Made by a program: the position numbers and the translations under genes. Source: Eoetvoesia sp035555955 (lineage in GTDB: Bacteria > Pseudomonadota > Gammaproteobacteria > Burkholderiales > Burkholderiaceae_B). Taken from it: 64,000 bases of DNA. Location: assembly GCF_035555955.1 (NCBI RefSeq), contig NZ_DATMGA010000011.1, positions 1-64,000 on the forward strand, given 5' to 3'. The notes under the pieces are model-generated. The model was given only the letters and a program-made list of their open reading frames with translations. It made no database searches and had not been told where the DNA came from. Shown here piece after piece: positions 8,654-16,932 of this stretch (positions are counted from its first letter, which is position 1; each line of letters begins with the position of its first letter).

Positions 8654-9865
8654 TTACGCCGCCTTGCGCAGATGCCCCAGCTGGTTGTGCGGATCGATGA
8701 CGAATTTCTTGGGTGCGCCAAGATCGAACTCGTGGTAGCCGCGCGGGGCGTCGTCCAGCGTAATGACCTGCACGCCGACGACTTCGGCGATGTTGATGCG
8801 GTCCCACAAAATAGCCTGCATGAGCGCGCGGTTGTACTTCATGACCGGAGTCTGGCCGGTGAAGAAGCTGTGCGACTTGGCCCAGCCCAGGCCGAAGCGC
8901 ACGCTGAGCGAGCCGGTTTGCGCGGCCTTGTCGTGGGCGCCGGGGTCCTCGGTGACATACAGGCCCGGAATGCCGATCTTGCCGGCGGCGCGGGTGATGT
9001 TCATGAGCGAGTTCAGCACGGTGGCGGGTGCCTCGGTTTGCGAGCCGCTGTGGCCGTGGCCGCGCGCTTCGAAACCGACGGCGTCGATGGCGCAGTCGAC
9101 TTCGGGGGTGCCCAGGATGGCGGCGATCTGGTCGCCCAGCGGGGTGTCGAGCGAGACGTCGACGACTTCGAAGCCGACTTTCTTGGCGTGCGCCAGGCGG
9201 TCGGCGTTGAGGTCGCCAACGATGACGACGGCCGCGCCGAGCAGGCGGGCGGAAGCCGCGGCCGCCAGTCCCACGGGGCCCGCGCCAGCCACGTAAACCG
9301 TGCTGCCGGGGCCTACGCCGGCCGTGACGGCGCCGTGGAAGCCGGTGGGCAGGATGTCGGACAGGCAGGTGAGGTCGCGAATTTTCGCGATGGCCTGGTC
9401 TTTATCGGGAAACTTGAGCAGGTTGAAATCGGCGTAGGGCACCATGACGTATTCGGCCTGGCCGCCGATCCAGCCGCCCATGTCGACGTAGCCGTAGGCG
9501 CCGCCGGCGCGCGAAGGGTTGACGCTGAGGCAGACGCCGGTGTCCTGCTCTTTGCAGGTGCGGCAGCGGCCGCAGGCCACGTTGAAAGGCACCGAGACCA
9601 GGTCGCCTTTTTTCATGTTCTCGACATCGCGGCCGACTTCAAGGACTTCGCCGGTGATTTCGTGGCCCAGGATGAGGCCGGTGGGAGCGGTCGTGCGTCC
9701 GCGCACCATGTGCTGATCCGAGCCGCAGATGTTGGTGGATAGAACCTTGAGGATCACACCATGGCCGGCGGTCTTGCCGGCGGGGGTGACCAGTTCGGGG
9801 AAGGGAATGGATTGGACCTCGACCTTGCCGGGTCCAACGTAAGCCACGCCTCGGTTTGACGCCAT
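8654..9865 (-). CDS. fdhA: Glutathione-independent formaldehyde dehydrogenase
   Basis: 403-residue zinc-dependent medium-chain dehydrogenase. Catalytic zinc ligands sit in NICGSDQHMV and the GHE motif (LGHEITGEV); the structural zinc site is CGRCRTCKEQDTGVC; NAD binds at GAGPVGLAAA. Length, and the conserved VYVGPGKVEV-like opening, match FdhA/formaldehyde dismutase rather than glutathione-dependent FrmA. The start chosen is the second ATG (MASNRG) because AAAGGAG lies seven bases before it, while the first ATG is only one base away. It follows vanB in the same direction and would remove the formaldehyde released by O-demethylation. Confidence 0.92.
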   Translation of the reverse strand: MASNRGVAYVGPGKVEVQSIPFPELVTPAGKTAGHGVILKVLSTNICGSDQHMVRGRTTAPTGLILGHEITGEVLEVGRDVENMKKGDLVSVPFNVACGRCRTCKEQDTGVCLSVNPSRAGGAYGYVDMGGWIGGQAEYVMVPYADFNLLKFPDKDQAIAKIRDLTCLSDILPTGFHGAVTAGVGPGSTVYVAGAGPVGLAAAASARLLGAAVVIVGDLNADRLAHAKKVGFEVVDVSLDTPLGDQIAAILGTPEVDCAIDAVGFEARGHGHSGSQTEAPATVLNSLMNITRAAGKIGIPGLYVTEDPGAHDKAAQTGSLSVRFGLGWAKSHSFFTGQTPVMKYNRALMQAILWDRINIAEVVGVQVITLDDAPRGYHEFDLGAPKKFVIDPHNQLGHLRKAA

Positions 9866-9911
9866 TTGCATGCTCCTTTGGGTTTCGTAACTACAGGCTT
9901 GGATGCCGTTC

Positions 9912-9930
9912 GGACTGTCTTGTACAGTCC
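9912..9930. promoter_or_regulatory. Inverted repeat upstream of fdhA
   Basis: Perfect 7-bp arms GGACTGT and ACAGTCC separated by CTTGT, 47 bases upstream of the fdhA start, in the 143-base gap after vanB. Likely an operator for a local regulator, possibly formaldehyde-responsive; the protein is not identified. Confidence 0.45.
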
Positions 9931-10008
9931 ACTGAATGTTACTGGTTGGCGGGAAAAAATCAATAGTTGTTTACGCTTTGTGGCTATTCTTTGTACGGCA
10001 GTATCGGC

Positions 10009-11010
10009 TCATGACGCAAGGACATCCGTTTGCGCCAGGTCGGGGTCGCCGCGCCAGGGTGGTTCGATGGTGATGCTGCCTTGCGCCATGCGCGATACGC
10101 AGGTGCATATTTTGCCGCCCTGGGCATGCTGCTCGCGGGTGAAGAAGACATCGCGGTGGTCGGCCGTGCCGTCGGTGGCCAGCACATCGACGGCGCACAG
10201 CCCGCATTCGCCGCGGCGGCAGTTGGACACCATGGCGACGCCTGCCTCGGTCAGGGCGTCGAGCATGGATTGTTCCGCCGGCACCTGGATCTCCAGGCCA
10301 AGCCGCGGCAGGCGGACGGTGAAGTCCGCCGCGGGATAGCGGCCGCTGGAGCCGAAGGTTTCGTAGCGCAGCCGCGAGCTTGCGCGTCCGGCCGCGAACC
10401 AGTGCGTGCGCACGGCTTCCATGAGGCCCATGGGGCCGCAAAGATAGAGCTGGTCGGTGTCGGCCAGCGCGGCGATTTCGCCGGGAATGTCGATGCGCTG
10501 GTTCCGGGCGGAGACAAAAACGCGCAGTCGGTTGCCCAGCAGCTCCTGCAGCTCGGCCAGATAGGCAAGTTCGGCCTCGGTGCGCACGGCGTAGGCCATG
10601 CGCACGTCGGCTCCGCTGCCGGCCAGCGCGCGGGCCACGCTGAGCAGGGGCGTGATGCCTATGCCGCCCGCGATCAGCAGATAGCGGGCGGAGCCGTAGA
10701 CGGGCGCCAGGTCGGACGCCGGCGCGGTGGCCTTGAGGCGCGCGCCTTGCGCCAGCGACCACATATAGCGCGAACCGCCGCGGCTGCTCGGCACATGCTT
10801 GACGGCGATGGTTGCATTGGCGCCTTCGCAGCGCACGACGGAATACGAGCGCGAGTCGGGCTGGCCGTTGGCCATGACCTGGACGTCGATGTGCGCGCCC
10901 GGGTCGGCGTGCACGGCTTGCGGGTATTGCAGCTGGAATTCCCGCACTGTGGGCGTGAGGTCGCGGACGGCCAGGACGGTGGCGTCGAGCCAAGTGTCGT
11001 GGGTATTCAT
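10009..11010 (-). CDS. vanB: Vanillate O-demethylase reductase subunit
   Basis: 333-residue ferredoxin reductase of the phthalate dioxygenase reductase class. Order: flavin domain (RSYSVV), NAD domain (GGIGITPLLSVARAL), and C-terminal plant-type [2Fe-2S] domain with CRRGECGLC and a distant fourth Cys (ICTCVSR). It passes electrons from NADH to VanA. The start overlaps the vanA stop (ATGA), so the two are coupled. The family also serves other Rieske oxygenases; the pairing with a VanA-like partner decides the name. Confidence 0.85.
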   Translation of the reverse strand: MNTHDTWLDATVLAVRDLTPTVREFQLQYPQAVHADPGAHIDVQVMANGQPDSRSYSVVRCEGANATIAVKHVPSSRGGSRYMWSLAQGARLKATAPASDLAPVYGSARYLLIAGGIGITPLLSVARALAGSGADVRMAYAVRTEAELAYLAELQELLGNRLRVFVSARNQRIDIPGEIAALADTDQLYLCGPMGLMEAVRTHWFAAGRASSRLRYETFGSSGRYPAADFTVRLPRLGLEIQVPAEQSMLDALTEAGVAMVSNCRRGECGLCAVDVLATDGTADHRDVFFTREQHAQGGKICTCVSRMAQGSITIEPPWRGDPDLAQTDVLAS

Positions 11011-12089
11011 GCGCCGACAGCCTCCCGGGGAACGACGGCTGGCTGCTGCGCGCCGGACAGCTCTTTGTCCACCATGCCGTCGATGAGGCGCCTGGCCCAT
11101 AGAGAGCCGGCATCGATGTTCAGGTTGTAGAACTCGCGGCCCGGATTGGCGTCCATGGCGCGCTGCTGGGCTTCGATGATGGTTTCGTCCTCGAGCAGAA
11201 TGCCGCGCGCCGCCTGCAGGACTTCGCGCGTAATGCGCTGTTCGCGCACCCGGTAGTTGCGCAGGTGGCACCAGAAGTAGTAGCTGGTTTTTTCGGTGGA
11301 AGGGGTGGGAATGTGGATGACCCACATTCCCACGCCCTGGCTGCGGTCGCCCTGGGGCGCGCCGCTGCCGGCCGGGGCGACGCCGACGTCGAGCAGTATG
11401 GTTGCCGGAGCCTTGAAATGGATGATCTGCCAGCGGTCGACCGGGCCGGGCTTGCCGAGCTGGGCGCCCCAGAAGGCGGGGGCTTCTTCGCCCAGCACCC
11501 AGCGGCGCACCGTGGCCGTGGTTTCGCCGTGCACGGCATCGAAGGGCGCTTCGGCCAGCGCCTCGTTGCCGATGCTGGAGCCGTGCACATAGGTTTCATG
11601 AGTAAGATCCATGAGGTTGTCGAGGATGAGCCGGTAGTCGGCCTTGACCTCGACCATGCTGCCGTCGCCCGCCCAGTCGGCGTCATCCATCCAGGGCAGG
11701 CTGGGAACCTTGGCGGGATCGGCCAGGGCCGGGTCGCCCGGCCAGACCCACACGAAGCGGTGGCGCTCCACGACAGGAAATGAGCGCACACAGGCCGAGG
11801 GGTTGATGGTTTCCTGGCTGGGCATGTGGGTGCAGCGGCCGTCGGCGTTGAAATGCATGCCGTGGTAGCCGCAGCGCACGCCGTCGCCCACCAGTGTGCC
11901 GAGCGACAGCGGCACCAGGCGATGCCAGCAGGCGTCGGCCAGCGCCACGGCTTGGCCGTCCTGCTTGCGGTAAAGCACCATTTGCTGGCCGCAGATGCTG
12001 CGGGCCAGCAGCGTGCGGCCGACTTCGGCATCCCAGGCGGCTACGTACCAGGCGTTCAAGGGAAAGGTGGGACGCGGCGTCGACGTCAT
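11007..12089 (-). CDS. vanA: Vanillate O-demethylase oxygenase subunit (VanA-like Rieske protein)
   Basis: 360-residue single-component Rieske oxygenase. The Rieske motif is CWH, 16 residues, CGYH; the mononuclear iron site is DNLMDLTHETYVH. The surrounding text (DYRLILDNLMDLTHETYVHGSS is interrupted only by length limits here) and LNIDAG near the C-terminus strongly recall VanA of Pseudomonas, from memory. It demethylates vanillate to protocatechuate and formaldehyde. The start MTSTPRP was chosen because GGAGA lies five bases before it; the alternative ATG four codons upstream overlaps that site. Located between ligA and vanB. Other meta-methoxy benzoates (3-O-methylgallate, veratrate) are possible substrates. 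Confidence 0.8.
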   Translation of the reverse strand: MTSTPRPTFPLNAWYVAAWDAEVGRTLLARSICGQQMVLYRKQDGQAVALADACWHRLVPLSLGTLVGDGVRCGYHGMHFNADGRCTHMPSQETINPSACVRSFPVVERHRFVWVWPGDPALADPAKVPSLPWMDDADWAGDGSMVEVKADYRLILDNLMDLTHETYVHGSSIGNEALAEAPFDAVHGETTATVRRWVLGEEAPAFWGAQLGKPGPVDRWQIIHFKAPATILLDVGVAPAGSGAPQGDRSQGVGMWVIHIPTPSTEKTSYYFWCHLRNYRVREQRITREVLQAARGILLEDETIIEAQQRAMDANPGREFYNLNIDAGSLWARRLIDGMVDKELSGAQQPAVVPREAVGA

Positions 12090-12179
12090 GCTTGTCTCCA
12101 TGGATTGTTATCGGATTCTGGCGGCCGGGTGCCGCCCGGCCATCGGGGCTGATCCGCTATGCGGGCCAGCCCCAGGGTT

Positions 12180-12201
12180 TAGGGTCTGTCAACAGGCCCT
12201 A
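12180..12201 (-). other. Hairpin covering the ligA stop codon
   Basis: TAGGG (12180-12184) and CTG (12186-12188) pair with CAG (12193-12195) and CCCTA (12197-12201), with a G-U-type pair between and a TCAA loop. The ligA stop codon forms its base. No T-run follows; it may partially end transcription or protect mRNA between ligBA and vanAB. Confidence 0.4.
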
Positions 12202-12558
12202 GCGCGATTCGGGCACGCGGCGCGTCTGCATGAATTCTTCGAAGCTTTCGCCGCGCATGATGGCGTAGACCTCGAGATTGGTCTTGCGCGCCACGCGGGC
12301 GAATTTTTCCAGCACGAAGAAATTGGCGCCGTACTGCACCAGGCCCAGCCAGTCCTGCTTGCGCAGGAGCTCTTTTTCGGTGTCGTTCAGCCCGGCCTCC
12401 TGCATGACGGCCTCGGGGTCGGCCAGGTAGCGTTCGCGCCATTCCTTGCCGATCATTTTCCAGAGGAAGCGGTTGAGCTTGAGCGTTTTATTGCTGATGC
12501 GGATGTCGAAGGCATAGGTGCCGCTCAGTTGTTCGATGCCTTTCAGTTGCGGATTCAT
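12199..12558 (-). CDS. ligA: Protocatechuate 4,5-dioxygenase alpha subunit
   Basis: 119-residue small, helical LigA-fold subunit that caps the active site of LigB. Conserved features include the N-terminal PGTYxFD-like segment (SGTYAFDIRIS) and the MRGESFEEFMQTR end. It lies 11 bases downstream of ligB with GGAAG before its ATG. Together they open protocatechuate to 4-carboxy-2-hydroxymuconate semialdehyde. In Sphingobium ligA precedes ligB; here the order is ligB-ligA. Confidence 0.9.
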   Translation of the reverse strand: MNPQLKGIEQLSGTYAFDIRISNKTLKLNRFLWKMIGKEWRERYLADPEAVMQEAGLNDTEKELLRKQDWLGLVQYGANFFVLEKFARVARKTNLEVYAIMRGESFEEFMQTRRVPESR

Positions 12559-12569
12559 GGCTTGCTTCC

Positions 12570-13457
12570 TTATGCGGGCACGCTGGCCGTGCTGGACCGG
12601 GCCGCCTGCTGCGCAGGCTCTTCGCCTTCTTCGAAGAGGACGACGGTCATGGCCGTGGTGGTGGCCAGGTAGTAGTTCTGATGCAGCTTGCGGATTTTCT
12701 CGGGCATGGCGCCGCGCATGGCCAGCCACATGATCTGTTCCACGCTTTCCGCCCCGCCAAGGCGCACGAAATCGGCATGGGTCAGCTGGGTGAGCTTTTC
12801 GGGCTCGAACTGCAGCTGCCGCAGGAACTCGAGATCCCATTCCTCGTTGTTGAAGCCGGTGCGTTCGCCGTGGATCTGGTGCGACAGGCCGCCCGTGCCG
12901 ACGATGACGACCTTGAGGTCTTCGGGATAGGACTCGACCGCGCGGCGTATGGCCTGGCCCAGCTTGTAGCAGCGGCGGGCCGTGGGCAGCGGGTATTGCA
13001 GCACGTTGACGGCGATGGGCACGATGGCGCCGGGCCAGTCCGGCTCGTGCGGCCAGAGCAGCGGCAGGGGCGAGGCGCAGCCGTGGTCGATGGGCTTTTC
13101 CTGGAAGATGGTGAGGTCGAATTCGTCGTTGACCAGCGATTCGGCGATATGGCATTGCAGGTCGACATTGCCCTTGATGGCGGGCAGGTTGCGCAGTCCC
13201 GCGCCTTCGTCGGCCACGGGAAAGCGTTCGCCGACGCCAAGCGCGAACGTGGGGTACATGTCGAAGAAAAAGGTGGTGGCGTGGTCGTTGTAGATGAAGA
13301 CCAGCGCATCGGGTTTTTTCTCGGCCAGCCAGGCGGCCACCGGCTTGTAGCCTTCGAACAAAGGCGCCCAGGCCGGGTCGTTCTGACGGCCCTTGTCGTA
13401 GGCGACGCCGATGGTTGGAACGTGCGAGGTCCCGATGCAGCCGATGATTTTAGCCAT
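12570..13457 (-). CDS. ligB: Protocatechuate 4,5-dioxygenase beta (catalytic) subunit
   Basis: 295-residue class III extradiol dioxygenase. Iron ligands His12 (GTSHVP), His59 (YNDHA) and Glu240 (GAESVEQIMW), catalytic His193 (GLSHQIHG) and substrate-side His125 (DHGCASPL) match LigB residues 12, 61, 242, 195 and 127 with a constant shift of two after the first. All catalytic residues are therefore present. Gallate or 3-O-methylgallate activity is possible in this family; the separate alpha subunit next door favours the protocatechuate type. The first gene product in the cluster to use VanAB's product. Confidence 0.9.
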   Translation of the reverse strand: MAKIIGCIGTSHVPTIGVAYDKGRQNDPAWAPLFEGYKPVAAWLAEKKPDALVFIYNDHATTFFFDMYPTFALGVGERFPVADEGAGLRNLPAIKGNVDLQCHIAESLVNDEFDLTIFQEKPIDHGCASPLPLLWPHEPDWPGAIVPIAVNVLQYPLPTARRCYKLGQAIRRAVESYPEDLKVVIVGTGGLSHQIHGERTGFNNEEWDLEFLRQLQFEPEKLTQLTHADFVRLGGAESVEQIMWLAMRGAMPEKIRKLHQNYYLATTTAMTVVLFEEGEEPAQQAARSSTASVPA

Positions 13458-13492
13458 GATGGATTCCGTAATGAGTTGATGCGCCTTGGCGC

Positions 13493-14578
13493 TCAGGCGT
13501 ATTGGTAATTGGCCTCGGCCGATGCCAGTTGATGCAGCACCTTGCGCATCATCAGGCCGGGTTTGTCCGGGGCGAAGTTCAGGTCGAACTGGGGCTCGAC
13601 ATCGGTTTGCACTACATTGAGGATGGCTTCGAGCGCGTCGACGTCTTCAAGGTAAGCCTTGTTGGAGGCTTCGTAAAGGAATTTGTCGGTTTCGGCGTTG
13701 TCCAGGTCGAAGTTGCGCGAGTTGAACCACCAGTAGTGGATGCGTCCGTTGGATTCGGGCGTGATCAGGTGCGTGATGTTGAAGCGGTAGATCGAGGGCC
13801 TGCCTGCGGCGGGCTCGTGGTCGATGATCTGCGCGAACGCGGTATGGACGGCCGGCGAGGCGAAGCGGGCTTCCGACAGGCGGTCGACGTTCTTGTGCAT
13901 GAGGTTGGTGGGAATGCCGTAGATGCCCGGAGGCGGCGAGTTCTTCAGCGAGCGGTCGATGATGACGACGTCGCCCTCCTGGCGCACCTTGAGCTTGGAG
14001 CGCGCGTATTCCAGCGTGCCCACGGTGCCCGGATGCAGGAAGGGGAAGTGGGTTTGATCGAGCAGGTTCTCGTGCATGGCCACGTAGTCGGAATTGAGCG
14101 GGAACGTGCCGCAGACGCTTTTCCAGGCGGGGTCGGCCAGCCAGCTGGTGTCGGGGATTTTGCTTTCGTCGGCCAGGTCGGGGTTGCCCATCCAGATCCA
14201 GACGATGGGGCCGCGTTCGGCAATGGGAAACGAGCGCACGTTGGCGTTGGCCGGCACGATGGGCATGGAGGGCATGTTGACGCAGCGGCCCGAGGGGTCG
14301 AATTGCATGCCGTGGTAGCCACAGATCAGCACATCGCCTTCCAGGCGGCCTTTGGCCAGGGGGAAAGAGCGGTGCGGGCAGCGGTTGCGCACGGCCACCG
14401 GCTCGCCGGCCATGGTACGGTACAGCGCCACGTCGGTGCCCAGGAAGCGGCGGCTGATGACGTCGCGCGAGATTTCCGAGCTGAAGCCGGCCACGTACCA
14501 GCAGTTCTTGACGAGCGGCGTGGCATTGTCGGCGTATCCGCCGGGTTCGAAGGTGAAGTCAACATCGGTATAGCTCAT
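13493..14578 (-). CDS. Rieske aromatic ring oxygenase or O-demethylase, catalytic subunit
   Basis: 361-residue VanA/phthalate-dioxygenase-type Rieske oxygenase, distinct from vanA. Rieske motif CPHRSFPLAKG then CGYH; iron site ENLLDQTHFPFLH. It has a longer N-terminus (MSYTDVDFTFEPGGY) before the usual NCWYVAGF. Its reductase lies 24 bases upstream and ligB follows 35 bases downstream, so its product probably enters the same protocatechuate route. Substrate not readable from sequence; a methoxy- or carboxy-substituted aromatic is likely. Confidence 0.85.
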   Translation of the reverse strand: MSYTDVDFTFEPGGYADNATPLVKNCWYVAGFSSEISRDVISRRFLGTDVALYRTMAGEPVAVRNRCPHRSFPLAKGRLEGDVLICGYHGMQFDPSGRCVNMPSMPIVPANANVRSFPIAERGPIVWIWMGNPDLADESKIPDTSWLADPAWKSVCGTFPLNSDYVAMHENLLDQTHFPFLHPGTVGTLEYARSKLKVRQEGDVVIIDRSLKNSPPPGIYGIPTNLMHKNVDRLSEARFASPAVHTAFAQIIDHEPAAGRPSIYRFNITHLITPESNGRIHYWWFNSRNFDLDNAETDKFLYEASNKAYLEDVDALEAILNVVQTDVEPQFDLNFAPDKPGLMMRKVLHQLASAEANYQYA

Positions 14579-14602
14579 GGTCTTTCTCCAGGTTATGGGG
14601 TG

Positions 14603-15586
14603 TCAGGCGTCCAGGACCAGCCGTGATCCGGTGGTCCGTGAAACGCAGATGCAAAGGGTTTTGCCGGAAGCGCGCTCCTCTTCGTCGAGATAGCGGTCGC
14701 GGTGGACGAGTTGGCCGTCGTTGTCCAGGACATCCAGGGGACAGAGCCCGCATTCGCCGCGGCGGCAGTCCGACAGCACGTGCACGCCGGCGGCAGTCAG
14801 TGCGTCGAGGATGCTGGTGTCGCGCCCGACGTGGATACGCCGGCCCGATGCCTTGAGCTCCACGTCGAAGGCGACGTCGTCGACGCCCGGCCCCGATGAA
14901 AAGAGTTCGTTGCGGATGCGGGACGGGTCCCAGCCCAGTTCCTGGGCGGCTTGTTCCGCGGCCTTGACCATGGGCGCCGGCCCACAGACGTAGACATTGG
15001 CGCCTTCGGGCTGGCTGGCCAGCAGGGCGCGCAGGTCGAGCAGGTTCTTGCTGTCGGCGCCGCTGACGTGGATGCGCGCATTGCCGGCGCCCAGGCGCAG
15101 GACGTCCTGGCGATAGGCCATGTCGGCGGCGACGCGCCCCGAATAAACCATTTCGAAATTCCGGCCGCGCCGGACCAGGCTGCGCAGCATGGACAGAATG
15201 GGGGTGATGCCGATGCCGCCGGCGATGAGCAGGCTTTTGGAGTCGCGCCTGTCCAGCGGGAAATGATTCTTGGGGTGGGAAACCTGCAGCGTGGTGCCGA
15301 TGGCGAAGGTGTCGTGGATGTGCGCCGAGCCGCGCTGGCGGTCTTCGCGCTGCACGGCGATGCGGTAGATGTCGGGCGTGTCGTCCCAGTTGCCGGCGCC
15401 GCCTATCAGCGAGTAGTGGCGCACGATGGGGCCGCTGACAGGCGATTCGGTGTGCAGTTCGACGTGGGCGCCGGGTTCGAAGGGGGGCAGCGCGCCGCCG
15501 TCCTGCGAGCGCAGGAGGTATTCGCGGATTCGCGGGGTAAGCTGCCGGATGCCGGCGACCACCACGTTCAGATTGTTCTTGGCCAA
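14603..15586 (-). CDS. Ferredoxin reductase for the adjacent Rieske oxygenase
   Basis: 327-residue reductase with flavin motif RHYSLI, NAD motif GGIGITPILSMLRSL and C-terminal [2Fe-2S] motif CRRGECGLC plus a later CICVSR. First gene of the minus-strand operon, transcribed from the VanR-type operator region (15649-15727). It most likely feeds the oxygenase directly downstream; vanB is a second, separate reductase in the same operon. Confidence 0.87.
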   Translation of the reverse strand: MAKNNLNVVVAGIRQLTPRIREYLLRSQDGGALPPFEPGAHVELHTESPVSGPIVRHYSLIGGAGNWDDTPDIYRIAVQREDRQRGSAHIHDTFAIGTTLQVSHPKNHFPLDRRDSKSLLIAGGIGITPILSMLRSLVRRGRNFEMVYSGRVAADMAYRQDVLRLGAGNARIHVSGADSKNLLDLRALLASQPEGANVYVCGPAPMVKAAEQAAQELGWDPSRIRNELFSSGPGVDDVAFDVELKASGRRIHVGRDTSILDALTAAGVHVLSDCRRGECGLCPLDVLDNDGQLVHRDRYLDEEERASGKTLCICVSRTTGSRLVLDA

Positions 15587-15648
15587 GATAGGAGCTCCGA
15601 TGCCTTGGGCCGTTTTCGGGGGAAAAGGGCCTGTTTGTCCTTTGGTTT

Positions 15649-15672
15649 TATTATTTGGGATCCCAAATAATA
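15649..15672. promoter_or_regulatory. Perfect 24-bp palindromic operator of the divergent van-type operon
   Basis: Arms TATTATTTGGGA and TCCCAAATAATA meet at position 15660/15661 with no spacer. It sits 63 bases from the reductase start and 178 from the GntR-type regulator start, in an AT-rich island. The core resembles the VanR operator I know from Caulobacter (ATTGGATCCAAT), supporting control by the adjacent regulator. Confidence 0.7.
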
Positions 15673-15702
15673 GGTTTTATCGGGTTTGTTTGTCAGAATA
15701 TA

Positions 15703-15727
15703 CTATATTTGGATCCATTTTGGGATT
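15703..15727. promoter_or_regulatory. Second, imperfect copy of the same operator
   Basis: TATTTGGATCCATTTTGGGA contains the palindrome TGGATCCA at 15710-15717 and a further half-site TTTGGGAT at about 15718-15725. Closer to the VanR consensus than the first site but less symmetric. Probable second regulator site affecting the promoter of the regulator gene itself. Confidence 0.5.
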
Positions 15728-15849
15728 CTTTTTTTGTTATGATCATCAAAAGAAAGTCGTTTTCCTGATCTTCCGGCCAATGCGAAGCCTTGCTCTTGTG
15801 CAATAAGGCCGAGCAAGGCTTATTTTGGGGGCCCGAGCCCCTCGATTCC

Positions 15850-16554
15850 ATGACTCAGCCATCATCCGTCATCGTGCGTCTGCGTGAAATGATCTTGCGG
15901 GGCGAGCTCGTGCCCGGCGAGCGCATGCCCGAGGCGGAACTGGCCGCGCGCCTTGGCGTCTCGCGCACCCCTGTGCGGCAGGCCTTGCCGGCCCTGGCCC
16001 AGGAAGGCCTGCTGGTGCCTGCCGGCAAGCGCGGCTATTCGGTGCGGGCCTTTACCACCCAGCACAGTCTGGACGCCTTGCGCATCCGTTCGGTGCTGGA
16101 GGGGTTTGCCGCGCGCACCGTGGCCGACCGCGGGGCGTCGCCCGCATTGCTTGCCGCCCTGAAGGCCTGCCTGTACGAAGGCGATGTCATCTTCGCCGGC
16201 CGGGTGCTGCAAGAGGACGACGAGCTGCGCTATGCGGAAATGAACGCCCGCTTCCATCTGCTTATCATGGAAGCCGCCCAGATGCCGCTGCTTGAAAGCC
16301 TGACCGAGCGCTGCAACCTGGTGCCCTTCACCGCGCCCAAGAGCATTGCGTTTTCCAGCACCAGCAAAGACCGGATGTTCGACTTCCTGTTCTATGCCCA
16401 TGGCCAGCACCACAATATCGTCGAGGCCATCGAGGCCGGGCAGGGCGACCGGGCCGAATTCCTGTTCCGCGAGCATGCCTATACCCAGGAAAAAAGCCAG
16501 ACGGCGAACCCCGCCATGGGGCCTATCATGGCCTTGCGCAACGAAGCCGCCTGA
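15850..16554 (+). CDS. vanR: GntR-family (FadR/VanR type) transcriptional regulator
   Basis: 234-residue regulator with an N-terminal winged helix-turn-helix (about residues 5-70; LAARLGVSRTPVRQAL is the recognition region) and a C-terminal all-helical FCD ligand domain. Divergent from the seven-gene minus-strand operon and separated by operator palindromes like the VanR site, so it is probably the vanillate-responsive repressor. The start ATG (MTQPSS) was chosen by family length; a TTG 60 bases upstream is unlikely. No clear ribosome site is visible. The symbol is inferred from family and context. Confidence 0.75.
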   Translation: MTQPSSVIVRLREMILRGELVPGERMPEAELAARLGVSRTPVRQALPALAQEGLLVPAGKRGYSVRAFTTQHSLDALRIRSVLEGFAARTVADRGASPALLAALKACLYEGDVIFAGRVLQEDDELRYAEMNARFHLLIMEAAQMPLLESLTERCNLVPFTAPKSIAFSSTSKDRMFDFLFYAHGQHHNIVEAIEAGQGDRAEFLFREHAYTQEKSQTANPAMGPIMALRNEAA

Positions 16555-16932
16555 AGCCGCCCGAGCTCCTGCCGCCGGGCCCTGAAATTCTGTTGTCCAG
16601 GATGGAACAAAAGCTTGACCGCCATGGTCGGGCGCGCTGTGCGTTCCTTCATGCCGCGAAGACCCCTCAAGCTCCAGGGTTTCTGGCAAGATATTGAAAA
16701 TAAATAATATTTCGGGATTTGCCGGCGCTTGAATGAGGCGTTTCGGGCAGCCCGACACCCCTGTTTTCAAACTTGCCAAGTGCCTTTCCGGGCCGCTCTT
16801 TCGGCCCTGCTTCACTCCTATACTCGTCTCCATATTCACGCTGCGCCTGGCCTTTGGGGCACCGCAAGCGCCCACGCTGCGCCGCTGATGCGGCTGGCTG
16901 CTCCCCGGGTTGGATCTTTTCAGGAGATGAAC
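16555..16932 (+). other. 378-base gap between regulator and Rieske oxygenase
   Basis: No gene is supported. It holds an AT-rich patch (16688-16725, with arms GGCAA and TTGCC at its ends) that may contain the promoter of the next operon, and a degenerate copy of a dispersed GC-rich repeat at 16868-16912. Confidence 0.5.
16868..16912 (+). repeat. Degenerate copy of dispersed CCCACGCTGCGCCGCT repeat
   Basis: GCGCCCACGCTGCGCCGCTG followed by ATGCGGCTGGCTGCTCCCCG. The same text, better preserved, occurs at 51082-51119 and 59421-59475, always outside genes. Confidence 0.5.

Noticed and set aside
15790..15849. Upstream TTG start for the GntR regulator
   Set aside because: Adds 20 residues with no family similarity, and no ribosome site precedes it.
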